From CAISIP01 sp039934375 (GTDB lineage Bacteria > Pseudomonadota > Gammaproteobacteria > Burkholderiales > Burkholderiaceae_C): a DNA stretch of 7,192 nucleotides. The DNA is taken from contig JBDTMH010000224.1 in the NCBI GenBank assembly GCA_039934375.1, positions 1 to 7,192 on the forward strand, written 5' to 3'. The position numbers and the translations under genes were made by a program. The notes under the pieces are model-generated. The model was not told where the DNA came from, ran no database searches, and saw nothing but the letters and a program-made list of their open reading frames with translations. Below, piece by piece: positions 1 to 6,404 of the stretch (within the stretch, counting starts at the first letter, position 1; each line of letters opens with the position of its first letter).

Positions 1-710
1 TGCTGCCGCGGCTGGACAAGGCCACCCGCAGCGGCGCCTGGTTTGCGGCGCTCGAACGCCATGGCATCACGGTCGCGCTGGAGCCGATCGAGCGCAGCGC
101 GTTGCCACAGTGGCTGGCACAGCGCCTGGCGCTGCAGGGCCAGCGCGTCAAACCCGGCGTCGAAGGTCAGCGCAGCCTGCAATTCTTTGCCGACCGGGTC
201 GAGGGCAACCTGCTGGCCGCGCACCAGGAGATCCAGAAGCTGGCGCTGCTGTTTGCGCCTGGCGAGCTCGGCTTCGAGGACATCGAACGCGCGGTGCTGA
301 ACGTCGCCCGCTACGACGTTTTCAAGCTCAGCGAAGCCGTACTCGCGGGTCAGCGCATGCGGGTGCAACGCATGCTTGACGGATTGCAGGCCGAGGGCGA
401 GGCGCCGGTACTGGTGCATTACAGCCTGGCCGAGGACATCCGCTCGCTCAAGCGTGTGCGTGATGCGATGGACGCCGGCCGCCCGCTGCCGATGGCCTTG
501 CGCGAGCAGCGGGTCTGGGGCGTGCGCGAGCGCCTGTTCGAGCGGGTGTTGCCGCGGCTCGATGGCGAGAGCTTGTCCCGGCTGCTGAAGGCGGCGCACC
601 AGGTCGACGGCATCGTCAAGGGTCTGAAGGTGCCCGGCTGGCCGACCGATGCCTGGCAGGCCTTGCAGCGGCTGGCCATGTCGCTGTGCGGAACCTGCGC
701 GACCCGCTGA
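1..710 (+). CDS. holA: DNA polymerase III subunit delta, C-terminal part (5'-truncated by window edge)
   Basis: Delta is the clamp-loader subunit that opens the beta sliding clamp and holds the delta-prime/tau/gamma complex together at the replication fork. The reading frame is open from base 3 to a TGA at 708-710, giving 235 visible residues. The family is usually about 340-350 residues, so roughly the first 110 (the clamp-binding and first AAA+ part) lie outside the window. Visible landmarks are LPRLDKATRSGAWFAALE at the very start (linker into domain II), the highly typical EGNLLAAHQEIQKLALL (visible residues 68-84), which belongs to the small helical domain II, and then the all-helical collar domain (about 105-230) with VLVHYSLAEDIRSL. 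An in-frame TTG at 102 is an internal leucine, not the start. proA follows 48 bp downstream on the same strand; leuS-lptE-holA-proA is a usual Burkholderiales order, so lptE would be expected just upstream (inference). Identity is secure. Confidence 0.95.
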   Translation, partial: LPRLDKATRSGAWFAALERHGITVALEPIERSALPQWLAQRLALQGQRVKPGVEGQRSLQFFADRVEGNLLAAHQEIQKLALLFAPGELGFEDIERAVLNVARYDVFKLSEAVLAGQRMRVQRMLDGLQAEGEAPVLVHYSLAEDIRSLKRVRDAMDAGRPLPMALREQRVWGVRERLFERVLPRLDGESLSRLLKAAHQVDGIVKGLKVPGWPTDAWQALQRLAMSLCGTCATR

Positions 711-758
711 ACCGCCCTATGCCGGCACAGGCGCGGTAGTGCATGAGAAAATGCCGCC

Positions 759-2039
759 ATGAACGCGCTCAATACCGCCGAATACAGCCAGACGCTGGGC
801 ATACAGGCCCGCGCCGCATCCAGCCTGATGGCGCGCGCCAGCGCCGCCAGCCGCAGTGCCTGTCTGCGTCGCCTGGCCGAGTTGCTGCGCGCCAGCCAGC
901 CGGCACTCGACACCGCCAACGCCCAGGACCTGCGCCGCGCGGCCGGCGCCGGCCTGTCGGCCCCGATGGTGGACCGACTGCGCCTGACGCCCAAGGTCGT
1001 CGAGACCGTGGCCCAGGGCTGCGACCAGCTGGCGGCGATGCCCGATGTAATCGGCGAGATCAGCGGGATGAACCAGCAACCGAGCGGCATTCGCGTCGGG
1101 CAGATGCGGGTGCCGATCGGCGTGTTTGCGATGGTGTTCGAGAGCCGGCCCAACGTCACCATTGAAGCCGCCAGCCTGGCGATCAAGAGCGGCAACGCCT
1201 GCATTCTGCGCGGCGGCTCGGAAGCCATTGAATCGAACAAGGCACTGGCCCTGCTGGTGCAGCAGGCGCTGACCGACTCCGGTTTGCCGGCTGACGGCGT
1301 GCAGCTGGTGCAGATCACCGATCGCGCCGTCGTCGGCGCGCTGATCGCGATGCCGCAATATGTCGACATGGCGATTCCGCGCGGCGGCAAGGGCCTGATC
1401 GAGGCGATCAGCCGCGATGCCAAGGTGCCGGTGCTCAAGCACCTGGACGGCAACTGCCATGTGTACGTGGACGACCCGAGCGATATCGCGATGGCCGTGG
1501 CGGTGGCAGACAACGCCAAGACGCAGAAATACAGCCCCTGCAACGCCAGCGAGAGCCTGCTGGTGGCGCGCGGCGTGGCGGCAGAGTTCCTGCCGGCCAT
1601 TGGCGCCATCTATGCGGTGAAGGGTGTGGAGATGCGAGTCTGTGCTGAGAGCCGCGCACTGCTTGCGCCCCTCGAAGGAGCGCAACTGGTCGACGCGACC
1701 GAGCAGGATTGGTCCACCGAATACCTGGCGCCGATCATCAGCATCAAGGTGGTCGACGGTCTGGACGCGGCCATCGCCCATATCAACCACTACGGCAGCC
1801 ACCATACCGACGCCATCCTGACGCGTGACCACATGCATGCGCAGCGTTTTCTGCGCGAGGTGGACTCGGCCAGCGTGATGGTCAATACCAGCACCCGCTT
1901 TGCCGACGGTTTCGAGTTCGGCCTGGGCGCCGAGATCGGCATCAGCACCGACAAGTTCCACGCCCGTGGCCCGGTCGGCATCGAAGGCCTCACGTCGCTG
2001 AAGTACGTGGTGCTGGGCAACGGGGAAGTGCGCGGCTGA
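759..2039 (+). CDS. proA: Gamma-glutamyl phosphate reductase (glutamate-5-semialdehyde dehydrogenase)
   Basis: Cytoplasmic enzyme of proline synthesis. It reduces gamma-glutamyl phosphate, made by ProB, to glutamate-5-semialdehyde with NADPH. The protein is 426 residues, a full family length (about 415-430). The aldehyde-dehydrogenase-like fold is clear: the cofactor region has VPIGVFAMVFESRPNV (118-133) and LRGGSEAIESN (150-160); IPRGGKGLI (206-214) is conserved; the catalytic cysteine is Cys261 in NAKTQKYSPCNASESLL. The ProA family signature, V-x5-A-[LIV]-x-H-I-x2-[HY]-[GS]-[ST]-x-H, is matched at 331-349 (VVDGLDAAIAHINHYGSHH). The C-terminal GLGAEIGISTDKFHARGPVG (388-407) is also typical. 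The ATG at 759 fits the family N terminus. Only a weak ribosome-binding sequence (GAGA, 745-748) precedes it, and the ATG at 751 is out of frame. The gene may be read through from holA (48-bp gap). No proB is present, so the two proline genes are unlinked here. Confidence 0.97.
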   Translation: MNALNTAEYSQTLGIQARAASSLMARASAASRSACLRRLAELLRASQPALDTANAQDLRRAAGAGLSAPMVDRLRLTPKVVETVAQGCDQLAAMPDVIGEISGMNQQPSGIRVGQMRVPIGVFAMVFESRPNVTIEAASLAIKSGNACILRGGSEAIESNKALALLVQQALTDSGLPADGVQLVQITDRAVVGALIAMPQYVDMAIPRGGKGLIEAISRDAKVPVLKHLDGNCHVYVDDPSDIAMAVAVADNAKTQKYSPCNASESLLVARGVAAEFLPAIGAIYAVKGVEMRVCAESRALLAPLEGAQLVDATEQDWSTEYLAPIISIKVVDGLDAAIAHINHYGSHHTDAILTRDHMHAQRFLREVDSASVMVNTSTRFADGFEFGLGAEIGISTDKFHARGPVGIEGLTSLKYVVLGNGEVRG

Positions 2040-2097
2040 GCGCCGCGCGCCCCGCCAAAACCGGCAAGGGCCTGGCGCCCGGCCGGCTCCCGATCCC

Positions 2098-3486
2098 ATG
2101 CCCCAGAAAGCCCACGGCCCGACAACACAAGGGCGTCTCGTCAACGGTTCGACGCTGGGTCATGTGATCCGCATGACCGGTGCCGGTTCGATCGGCCTGG
2201 TAGCCGTATTCGCCGTCGATGGACTGAACCTGTTCTACATCACGCTGCTCAGGCAGCCCGAACTGACGGCCGCGCTCGGATACGCGACCACCCTGCTGTT
2301 TCTGGCCACGTCGATGGCGATCGGCCTGTCGATCTCCGCCACCGCGCTGACCTCGCGCGCATTGGGACGTGGCCAGCACGACCAGGCGCGCCAGATCGCC
2401 GGCGCCTCGCTGATCATCGTCGGCGTCTGCATGGCCTTGCTGGCGCTGGTGTGTTATCCGCTGCTCGAGCCGGCAATCCACCTGCTGGGCGCGCGCGGAA
2501 CCACTGCCGAACGTGCCGTCACGCTGATGCGCATCGTATTGCCGTCGTGGCCGCTGCTGGGCATCGGCATGTGCCTGTCGGGCCTGCTGCGCGCCACCGG
2601 CGATGCGCGCCGCGCGATGTTCGTCACGCTGGGCGCCGCGGCCACCGCGCTGGTGATGGACCCGCTGCTGATTCTGGGGCTGGGGCTGGAACTGCATGGC
2701 GTGGCCATTGCCACCGTCATCGTGCGCGTGGCGATGGTCGCCATCGGTCTGCACGGCTTGCTGCGGGTGCACAAGCTGGTGGCCCGGCCGGATACGGTGC
2801 TGGTGCTGCGCGAACTCGCCCCGTTCATGGCCATCGCCATGCCTGCCGTATTGACGCAGATCGCCACCCCCGTCGGAAATGCCTTCGTGACCCACGCGAT
2901 CTCGTCGTTCGGTGACGAAGCCGTGGCCGGCTGGACTGTGATCCAGCGCATCATCCCGATTGCGTTTGGCGTGTTGTTCGCACTCTCGGGTGCCATCGGC
3001 CCCATCGTCGGCCAGAACTTCGGCGCCCAGCGCTTCGACCGGGTCCAGTCCACCATCCGCGACAGCCTCAAGGTCACGCTGGTCTACGCACTGGGCGTAT
3101 GGATTCTGCTGGCCCTGGGCAGTGGCTGGATTGCCGACATCTTCCACGCACAGGGCCTGGCACGCGAACTGATCGTGTTCTTCTGCATCTTTGTCGCCGG
3201 CAGCTTTCTGTTCAACGGCGCCTTGTTCGTCGCCAATGCCGCGTTCAACAACCTGGGTTTCGCGTTCTACTCCACCGCGCTGAACTGGGGCCGTTCCACG
3301 CTCGGTGTGATTCCGTTCGTGTGGCTGGGACAGTCGTGGTTCGGCGCCAAGGGCGCAATCGCAGGATATGGGCTGGGCGTGATAGCGTTCGGCCTGATCG
3401 GGATCTGGTGGTGCTTGCGGGTGTTGGGGAAGATGCAGCAGAGTCAGACGACGACAGCCGCACGCAGCGCCAACCATTCTGCGTGA
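2098..3486 (+). CDS. MATE-family efflux transporter
   Basis: Inner-membrane antiporter of the multidrug and toxic compound extrusion family, which exports cationic drugs, dyes or metabolites against Na+ or H+. Substrate and coupling ion cannot be read from sequence. The 462 residues form about 12 hydrophobic segments in two six-helix lobes (approximately 28-50, 58-80, 100-122, 142-163, 173-195, 200-221, then 240-262, 278-302, 323-345, 355-378, 388-410, 417-442). Family landmarks are GLLRATGDARRAM (162-174) and MDPLLILGLG (187-196) in the N lobe, and GAIGPIVGQNFGAQRFDRV (298-316), the classical MATE motif, at the matching place in the C lobe. The tail after 445 is polar. The start at 2098 is the first ATG in frame and leaves a 27-residue cytoplasmic leader. 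No good Shine-Dalgarno is visible, so the exact start is less sure than the identity. It lies 58 bp after proA and is convergent with the dehydrogenase gene. Confidence 0.93.
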   Translation: MPQKAHGPTTQGRLVNGSTLGHVIRMTGAGSIGLVAVFAVDGLNLFYITLLRQPELTAALGYATTLLFLATSMAIGLSISATALTSRALGRGQHDQARQIAGASLIIVGVCMALLALVCYPLLEPAIHLLGARGTTAERAVTLMRIVLPSWPLLGIGMCLSGLLRATGDARRAMFVTLGAAATALVMDPLLILGLGLELHGVAIATVIVRVAMVAIGLHGLLRVHKLVARPDTVLVLRELAPFMAIAMPAVLTQIATPVGNAFVTHAISSFGDEAVAGWTVIQRIIPIAFGVLFALSGAIGPIVGQNFGAQRFDRVQSTIRDSLKVTLVYALGVWILLALGSGWIADIFHAQGLARELIVFFCIFVAGSFLFNGALFVANAAFNNLGFAFYSTALNWGRSTLGVIPFVWLGQSWFGAKGAIAGYGLGVIAFGLIGIWWCLRVLGKMQQSQTTTAARSANHSA

Positions 3487-3535
3487 CCGGCCGCGAACCG
3501 TTCGCCCACACGCCTGTGTCCGCACACTCGCCCCT

Positions 3536-3565
3536 TGCGCCTGATCTGGGCCTTGATCAGGCGCA
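3536..3565. terminator. Perfect 11-bp inverted repeat between convergent genes; probable bidirectional terminator
   Basis: TGCGCCTGATC (3536-3546) and GATCAGGCGCA (3555-3565) are perfect reverse complements separated by an 8-base loop. The stem lies 50 bp after the MATE stop and its right arm contains the stop codon of the convergent dehydrogenase gene (3557-3559). Position and symmetry suit a terminator serving both directions. There is no T-run on either side, so it would not be a textbook intrinsic terminator; RNA 3'-end protection or factor-assisted termination are alternatives. Confidence 0.55.
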
Positions 3566-4600
3566 GCAGCGCAACACCATGCGGCCATTGATCTGGCCGC
3601 GGCGCATGCGCTCGAACACCGCATTGGCGTCGGCCAACGGCACCTCTTCGACATGACAGTGCAGCTTGCCTTCTGCGGCGAGCTTGAGCACCGCACGCAT
3701 GTCATCGCGAGTTCCCACCGCGGCGCTGACGATGCGCAACTCTGAGCCCACGAACGACAGCGCGTTGATCGGTATCGCCTCCGACGGCAGACCCACGATC
3801 GCCATCGTGCCGGCCGGCCGCAGGCATTTCATCGCGAGCTCATAAGCTGCCTTGGCGGCCGAGGTGACGATCGCCACGTGCATGCCACCGAGCTTGCGCA
3901 GTGCCTTTGGCGTCTCGGGATCGGTGACGTCGAGCGCGGCGACGGCACCGAGCTCTCGCGCCAGTGCGAGCTTCTCAGCGCCGATGTCGAGCGCGATGGC
4001 CTCTGCCCCCAGTGCCTGCACGATCTGCACCGCCAGGTGGCCGAGCCCGCCTACACCGAAGATCGCCACGCGTTGACCCGGGCTGACCTGGGAATTCATC
4101 AGTGCACGATATACCGTGAGTCCGGCACAGAACAGTGGTGCGGCACTGGCCGAACTCAGCGCATCCGGCACATGCAGCGCATGGTTCGCCTTCGCGCACA
4201 TGAATTCCGCGTAACCGCCGTCGACCATCATCCCCGTGACGACGCCCTTGCGGCACAGGTTCTCGCGCCCCTCCAGGCATTGTTCACAAGAGCCGCAGGC
4301 CGAGTGCAGCCAAGCCACGCCGACCCGCTCACCCAGCGCCAAATTCGACACCGCCTCGCCCCTGCGCACGACGCGGCCAATGACCTCGTGGCCCGGCACC
4401 AGGCGCGGTTTGGTGGCCAAGCGAAAGCCCGGCAAGTCACCGTCGACGATGTGCAGGTCGGAGTGGCAGACGCCGCAGACCTCGACCTGGATCAGCACCT
4501 CGTCGGGGCCAGGAGTCGGCACCGCCAAGCTCTCGAAACTCAGCGGCTGACCGAATTCGGTGACGACGGCGGCGCGCATCGTGCTCTGCAGGGTAGTCAT
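3557..4600 (-). CDS. Zinc-dependent medium-chain alcohol dehydrogenase, probably NAD-linked
   Basis: Cytoplasmic oxidoreductase that interconverts primary alcohols and aldehydes; the actual substrate is not readable. At 347 residues it has normal length for the tetrameric bacterial/yeast-type ADH group. The catalytic zinc ligands are Cys45 (CGVCHSDLH, 42-50), His71 in PGHE (69-72) and Cys158 (LFCAGLTVYRAL, 156-167). The structural zinc lobe is complete: Cys102, Cys105, Cys108 and Cys116. The Rossmann fold has GVGGLGH (182-188), and an acidic Asp205 at the end of the second strand (IALDI) favours NAD(H) over NADP(H). All catalytic residues are intact, so the enzyme should be active. The start is chosen at the first ATG; a second in-frame ATG at 4579 (MRAAVV, the usual family N terminus) is an equally plausible start, and neither has a strong ribosome-binding site. 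The gene stands alone, convergent with the MATE gene, with no aldehyde dehydrogenase or regulator beside it. Confidence 0.94.
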   Translation of the reverse strand: MTTLQSTMRAAVVTEFGQPLSFESLAVPTPGPDEVLIQVEVCGVCHSDLHIVDGDLPGFRLATKPRLVPGHEVIGRVVRRGEAVSNLALGERVGVAWLHSACGSCEQCLEGRENLCRKGVVTGMMVDGGYAEFMCAKANHALHVPDALSSASAAPLFCAGLTVYRALMNSQVSPGQRVAIFGVGGLGHLAVQIVQALGAEAIALDIGAEKLALARELGAVAALDVTDPETPKALRKLGGMHVAIVTSAAKAAYELAMKCLRPAGTMAIVGLPSEAIPINALSFVGSELRIVSAAVGTRDDMRAVLKLAAEGKLHCHVEEVPLADANAVFERMRRGQINGRMVLRCCA

Positions 4601-4828
4601 CTCGACACTTTCAGGAGAACTTCTTGACGAAGCGTTGCGGTTGTTCGGTGACGGAAGCAGAGGTCAACCCGTCGAGGCCAAGTGTCCCACTGAAAAGCGG
4701 CATCATCAATCACCCGTAGCCTCAGTCGCCAGTCTGATTGCCAGTCCAGTCTGCTGGACCAGATGCTCGGCAGGTCGGGGGCTTGGTGAGCAACCGCTTT
4801 GCGCCATGCCGCGCCCCCCGATGGGGCA
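4601..4828. other. Intergenic stretch with short CAGTC repeats; no gene recognised
   Basis: This 228-bp stretch lies between the dehydrogenase start and the end of the small CheB gene, both on the - strand, and should contain the dehydrogenase promoter. I see no convincing -35/-10 pair: TTGACC on the - strand (complement of 4662-4667) has no good -10 partner. CAGTC occurs four times within 29 bp (4723-4727, 4730-4734, 4742-4746, 4747-4751). Reading frames crossing the stretch look like non-coding, arginine/tryptophan-rich translations. It could hold the remnant of a mobile-element end, but nothing in it proves this. Confidence 0.5.
4813..4827 (-). terminator. Weak hairpin immediately after the small CheB gene
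   Basis: GCCCC (4813-4817) and GGGGC (4823-4827) pair around a 5-base loop directly beyond the stop codon of the - strand CheB gene (4829-4831). The stem is G/C-only and short, and the following - strand bases do not contain a T-run, so this is only a possible terminator. Confidence 0.3.
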
Positions 4829-5485
4829 TCACACTGAAGGCGTTGTTGTCGATTTGGCTCCTTTGAGGGCCGAGGCCGATATGGAGCCCTGCACAGCGTG
4901 CTCGGCGGTGATGGTCGAAGTTTCGGCATGAGCGATTCGCACGATCTCTTTCGCGATGTCTTCCGGCGACAGGACGAAGTCGATGCAGCCGCTGGCAATG
5001 GCACTTTGCGGCATCTCGGGCTGAATGGCGGTGGCCAGCTTCTGGGCAATCGTGATGCCGCCCACCTCCTTGATCCCGCACAGCGCTGCGGCGCCGTCGC
5101 CATCGTAGCCAGAAACGATCACGGCGATCAGCTTTCCGTCCCAGCACCGGGTGAGTGACTGCAGGAAGACCGTGATCACGTCAGGCCAGCCGCGCGGCTT
5201 CGAAATCGGTGTCAGGTGGAACACTTCCCCGTCGACGTGCAGGTCCCGGTTGGCTGGGATGATGTAGACGTGGTCCGGCTCGATGCGCAGGTCTTCTGTG
5301 ATGAGCTCTACCGGCATTCGGGAAAACCGCGGCAGCACTTCATGCAGTTGCGTCGGCATCGCGGTGATGTGATTCACGATGACGATCGCCACGCCCATGT
5401 CGGCCGGCAGATGCTTCAACAGGCGGATGTAGGCGTCCAGGCCCCCTGCGGAACCACCAACGCAAACTACGGGAAAATTCTTCAT
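4829..5485 (-). CDS. Single-domain CheB-type methylesterase (orphan, no receiver domain)
   Basis: CheB methylesterases remove methyl groups from glutamates of chemoreceptors, or deamidate glutamines. This 218-residue protein is just the catalytic domain. The catalytic triad is in place: Ser12 in VCVGGSAGGLDAY (7-19), His39 in IVNHI (36-40) and Asp130 in VSGYDGDGAAAL (124-135). EPDHVYIIPAN (69-79) and MPQSAIASGCIDFVL (158-172) are further CheB landmarks. The usual GMGxDG around the aspartate is GYDGDG here, which places it in a divergent orphan branch. There is no phospho-receiver domain, so activation must differ from classical CheB. The start at 5485 (MKNFPVV) is preferred because the domain begins there and GGAA lies 6 bases upstream. 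The frame stays open for another 28 codons to an ATG at 5569, but those residues (MCQRSPAFEARDD...) look non-coding. It is divergent from a PAS gene and a CheB-CheR hybrid, suggesting a shared signalling function. No receptor gene is in view, so the substrate is unknown. Confidence 0.88.
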   Translation of the reverse strand: MKNFPVVCVGGSAGGLDAYIRLLKHLPADMGVAIVIVNHITAMPTQLHEVLPRFSRMPVELITEDLRIEPDHVYIIPANRDLHVDGEVFHLTPISKPRGWPDVITVFLQSLTRCWDGKLIAVIVSGYDGDGAAALCGIKEVGGITIAQKLATAIQPEMPQSAIASGCIDFVLSPEDIAKEIVRIAHAETSTITAEHAVQGSISASALKGAKSTTTPSV

Positions 5486-5610
5486 CGAAGGTTCCGCTTC
5501 CCAGGGAGGTCTTTGCCGATCATGCGTCGCGTCGTCACGGGCCTCGAAAGCTGGTGACCGTTGGCACACCGCGTCGTGAAAAACGTATGGTGCGCGCGCT
5601 CAGTTGCTCG

Positions 5611-5632
5611 GTCTGTTCGTTGGCGAACAGAC
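5611..5632. repeat. Perfect 9-bp inverted repeat, 4-base loop
   Basis: GTCTGTTCG (5611-5619) and CGAACAGAC (5624-5632) are exact reverse complements around TTGG. The element lies in the middle of the divergent intergenic region, about 125 bp upstream of the small CheB start and 117 bp upstream of the PAS start. No T-run follows on either strand, which argues against an intrinsic terminator. An operator for a dimeric regulator controlling both directions, or an RNA stem in a leader, are possible readings. Confidence 0.5.
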
Positions 5633-5680
5633 GCTTCGGAACTGATGATCCACGATATTCATGGTTGGGTGAATGTGACA

Positions 5681-5710
5681 TTGCCTCAGCTGCACAGTCT
5701 CAGACAGAAT
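5681..5710 (+). promoter_or_regulatory. Possible sigma-70 promoter for the PAS/CheB-CheR unit
   Basis: TTGCCT (5681-5686) and CAGAAT (5705-5710), spaced 18 bases, match the -35 at 3 of 6 and the -10 at 4 of 6 positions. They lie about 40 bp before the PAS start. The match is weak and chance occurrence is likely. Confidence 0.2.
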
Positions 5711-5738
5711 CCGATCTGACTTACAGGCCAGAGTGGCC

Positions 5739-5743
5739 AGAGG
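5739..5743 (+). promoter_or_regulatory. Shine-Dalgarno of the PAS gene
   Basis: AGAGG lies 5 bases before the ATG at 5749. It is the best ribosome-binding site in the window and decides the start of the PAS protein over the upstream in-frame candidate at 5554. Confidence 0.65.
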
Positions 5744-5748
5744 TTGCC

Positions 5749-6339
5749 ATGGACATGAAGCTGCGCCAAAGCGCTGAAGAACGGCTTGAGAAAGGCACCG
5801 CACCCTTCACGCGCGGGTGGCCCGCTGGCACGCAGGCGCTCGCGCTGCTGCATGGCCTTGCCAGCGCCCCCGAAACCGCAAGCGACGCGCTCAAGCTCCT
5901 GCACGAGTTGCAAGTGCATCAGGTGGAATTGGACCTGCAGCACGAACAAGCCGAACAAGAGTGCCGCCAACTCGCCGAAGACCTGACGAATTACACCGCG
6001 CTGTTTGACCTGGCGCCCTTCGCATACCTGTCGCTCGACCCCGAAGGTCGGGTGATCGCCGCCAACCGCAGTGCCGCAGACTGGCTCGCACCTGGGTCGG
6101 GCGAAGCGCAAGAGTGGGCCGGTCGCCATGTCGAAGACCTGCTGGCGCCTGAATGCCGCGCGGCGTTCCGCGGCATGCTCGCTGCGCTGCGCAACGGCGA
6201 GGGTCGACAAACGTGCGCGGTGCAATCCAGGGCCGGTGGCGCCAGCGCGCACGCCGTGGCGACTGCAACGCCTGGCGGCGGGCAGGTGTTGATGGCCTTC
6301 GTGCCCGCAGGGATCTGGCCTGTACCCGCCGGGCATTAA
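5749..6339 (+). CDS. Small stand-alone PAS-domain protein with preceding coiled coil
   Basis: A 196-residue cytoplasmic sensor-type protein with no transmembrane segment. Residues 1-45 are variable. Residues 49-80 contain KLLHELQVHQVELDLQHEQ, a charged helical segment expected to form a coiled coil; similar LHELQVHQIELEMQNEEL segments are a familiar linker before PAS domains in hybrid kinases. Residues 81-185 fit one PAS domain: NYTALFDLAPFAYLSLDPEG (81-100), RVIAANRSAADWLA (101-114), a GRHVEDLLAPECRAAF helix region (125-140) and a short beta end to about 184. No kinase, GGDEF, EAL, HTH or other output domain follows, so signal output must go through a partner. The CheB-CheR hybrid begins 65 bp downstream on the same strand and is the likely partner in an operon (inference). 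The ligand is unknown; no heme- or flavin-binding motif is evident. The start is set by AGAGG 5 bases upstream and by the loss of protein-like character before it. Confidence 0.85.
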   Translation: MDMKLRQSAEERLEKGTAPFTRGWPAGTQALALLHGLASAPETASDALKLLHELQVHQVELDLQHEQAEQECRQLAEDLTNYTALFDLAPFAYLSLDPEGRVIAANRSAADWLAPGSGEAQEWAGRHVEDLLAPECRAAFRGMLAALRNGEGRQTCAVQSRAGGASAHAVATATPGGGQVLMAFVPAGIWPVPAGH

Positions 6340-6354
6340 AGCACCGGGGCGAGC

Positions 6355-6378
6355 CGGCGCCAGATTGGCCTCGCGCCG
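6355..6378. repeat. Short inverted repeat in the PAS / CheB-CheR gap
   Basis: CGGCGC (6355-6360) and GCGCCG (6373-6378) pair around a 12-base loop in the 65-bp gap after the PAS stop. It is short and could arise by chance in such G/C-rich DNA; it has no T-run, so it is not a convincing terminator. Confidence 0.25.
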
Positions 6379-6404
6379 CAGGCTGACAGGGTGCACACTC
6401 TGGC

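Larger units (their letters stand above)
5486..5748. promoter_or_regulatory. Divergent intergenic region between the small CheB and the PAS gene
   Basis: These 263 bp separate two genes pointing away from each other and must hold their promoters unless both are transcribed from elsewhere. The part from about 5640 to 5720 is visibly richer in A/T than the flanking genes, as regulatory DNA often is. It contains one perfect 9-bp inverted repeat (5611-5632, listed separately). The frame of the PAS gene is open through 5554-5748, but that translation lacks recognisable protein character. Confidence 0.5.

Noticed and set aside
419..1609. 396-residue open frame on the - strand across holA and proA
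   Set aside because: It overlaps two well-supported genes on the other strand and shows no protein family character.
717..2144. 475-residue open frame on the - strand opposite proA
   Set aside because: It is a shadow of proA in G/C-rich DNA: the translation is rich in His, Arg, Gln and Ala with no domain, while the + strand has the complete ProA signature and catalytic cysteine.
1990..3705. 571-residue open frame on the - strand opposite the MATE gene
   Set aside because: The translation is a Gln/His/Arg/Asp-rich low-complexity string typical of antisense to hydrophobic membrane-protein codons, and it also overlaps the end of the dehydrogenase in another frame.
4597..5103. 168-residue - strand frame overlapping the small CheB and the downstream gap
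   Set aside because: It is out of frame with the clear CheB domain and rich in Arg, Ser, Pro and Trp; no recognisable motif.
5486..5569. N-terminal extension of the small CheB to ATG 5569
   Set aside because: The CheB fold begins with the first strand right after MKNFPVV; the extra 28 residues have no resemblance to a signal, receiver or linker, and GGAA is correctly spaced before 5485.
5611..5632. LexA (SOS) box
   Set aside because: The palindrome contains CTGT and ACAG, but spaced by 10 rather than 8 bases, and the GTTCG/CGAAC halves are in the opposite order to the Gram-positive-type box.
5554..5748. N-terminal extension of the PAS protein to an upstream start at 5554
   Set aside because: A good ribosome-binding site precedes ATG 5749, and the extra 65 residues look like translated intergenic DNA and include the 9-bp palindrome.
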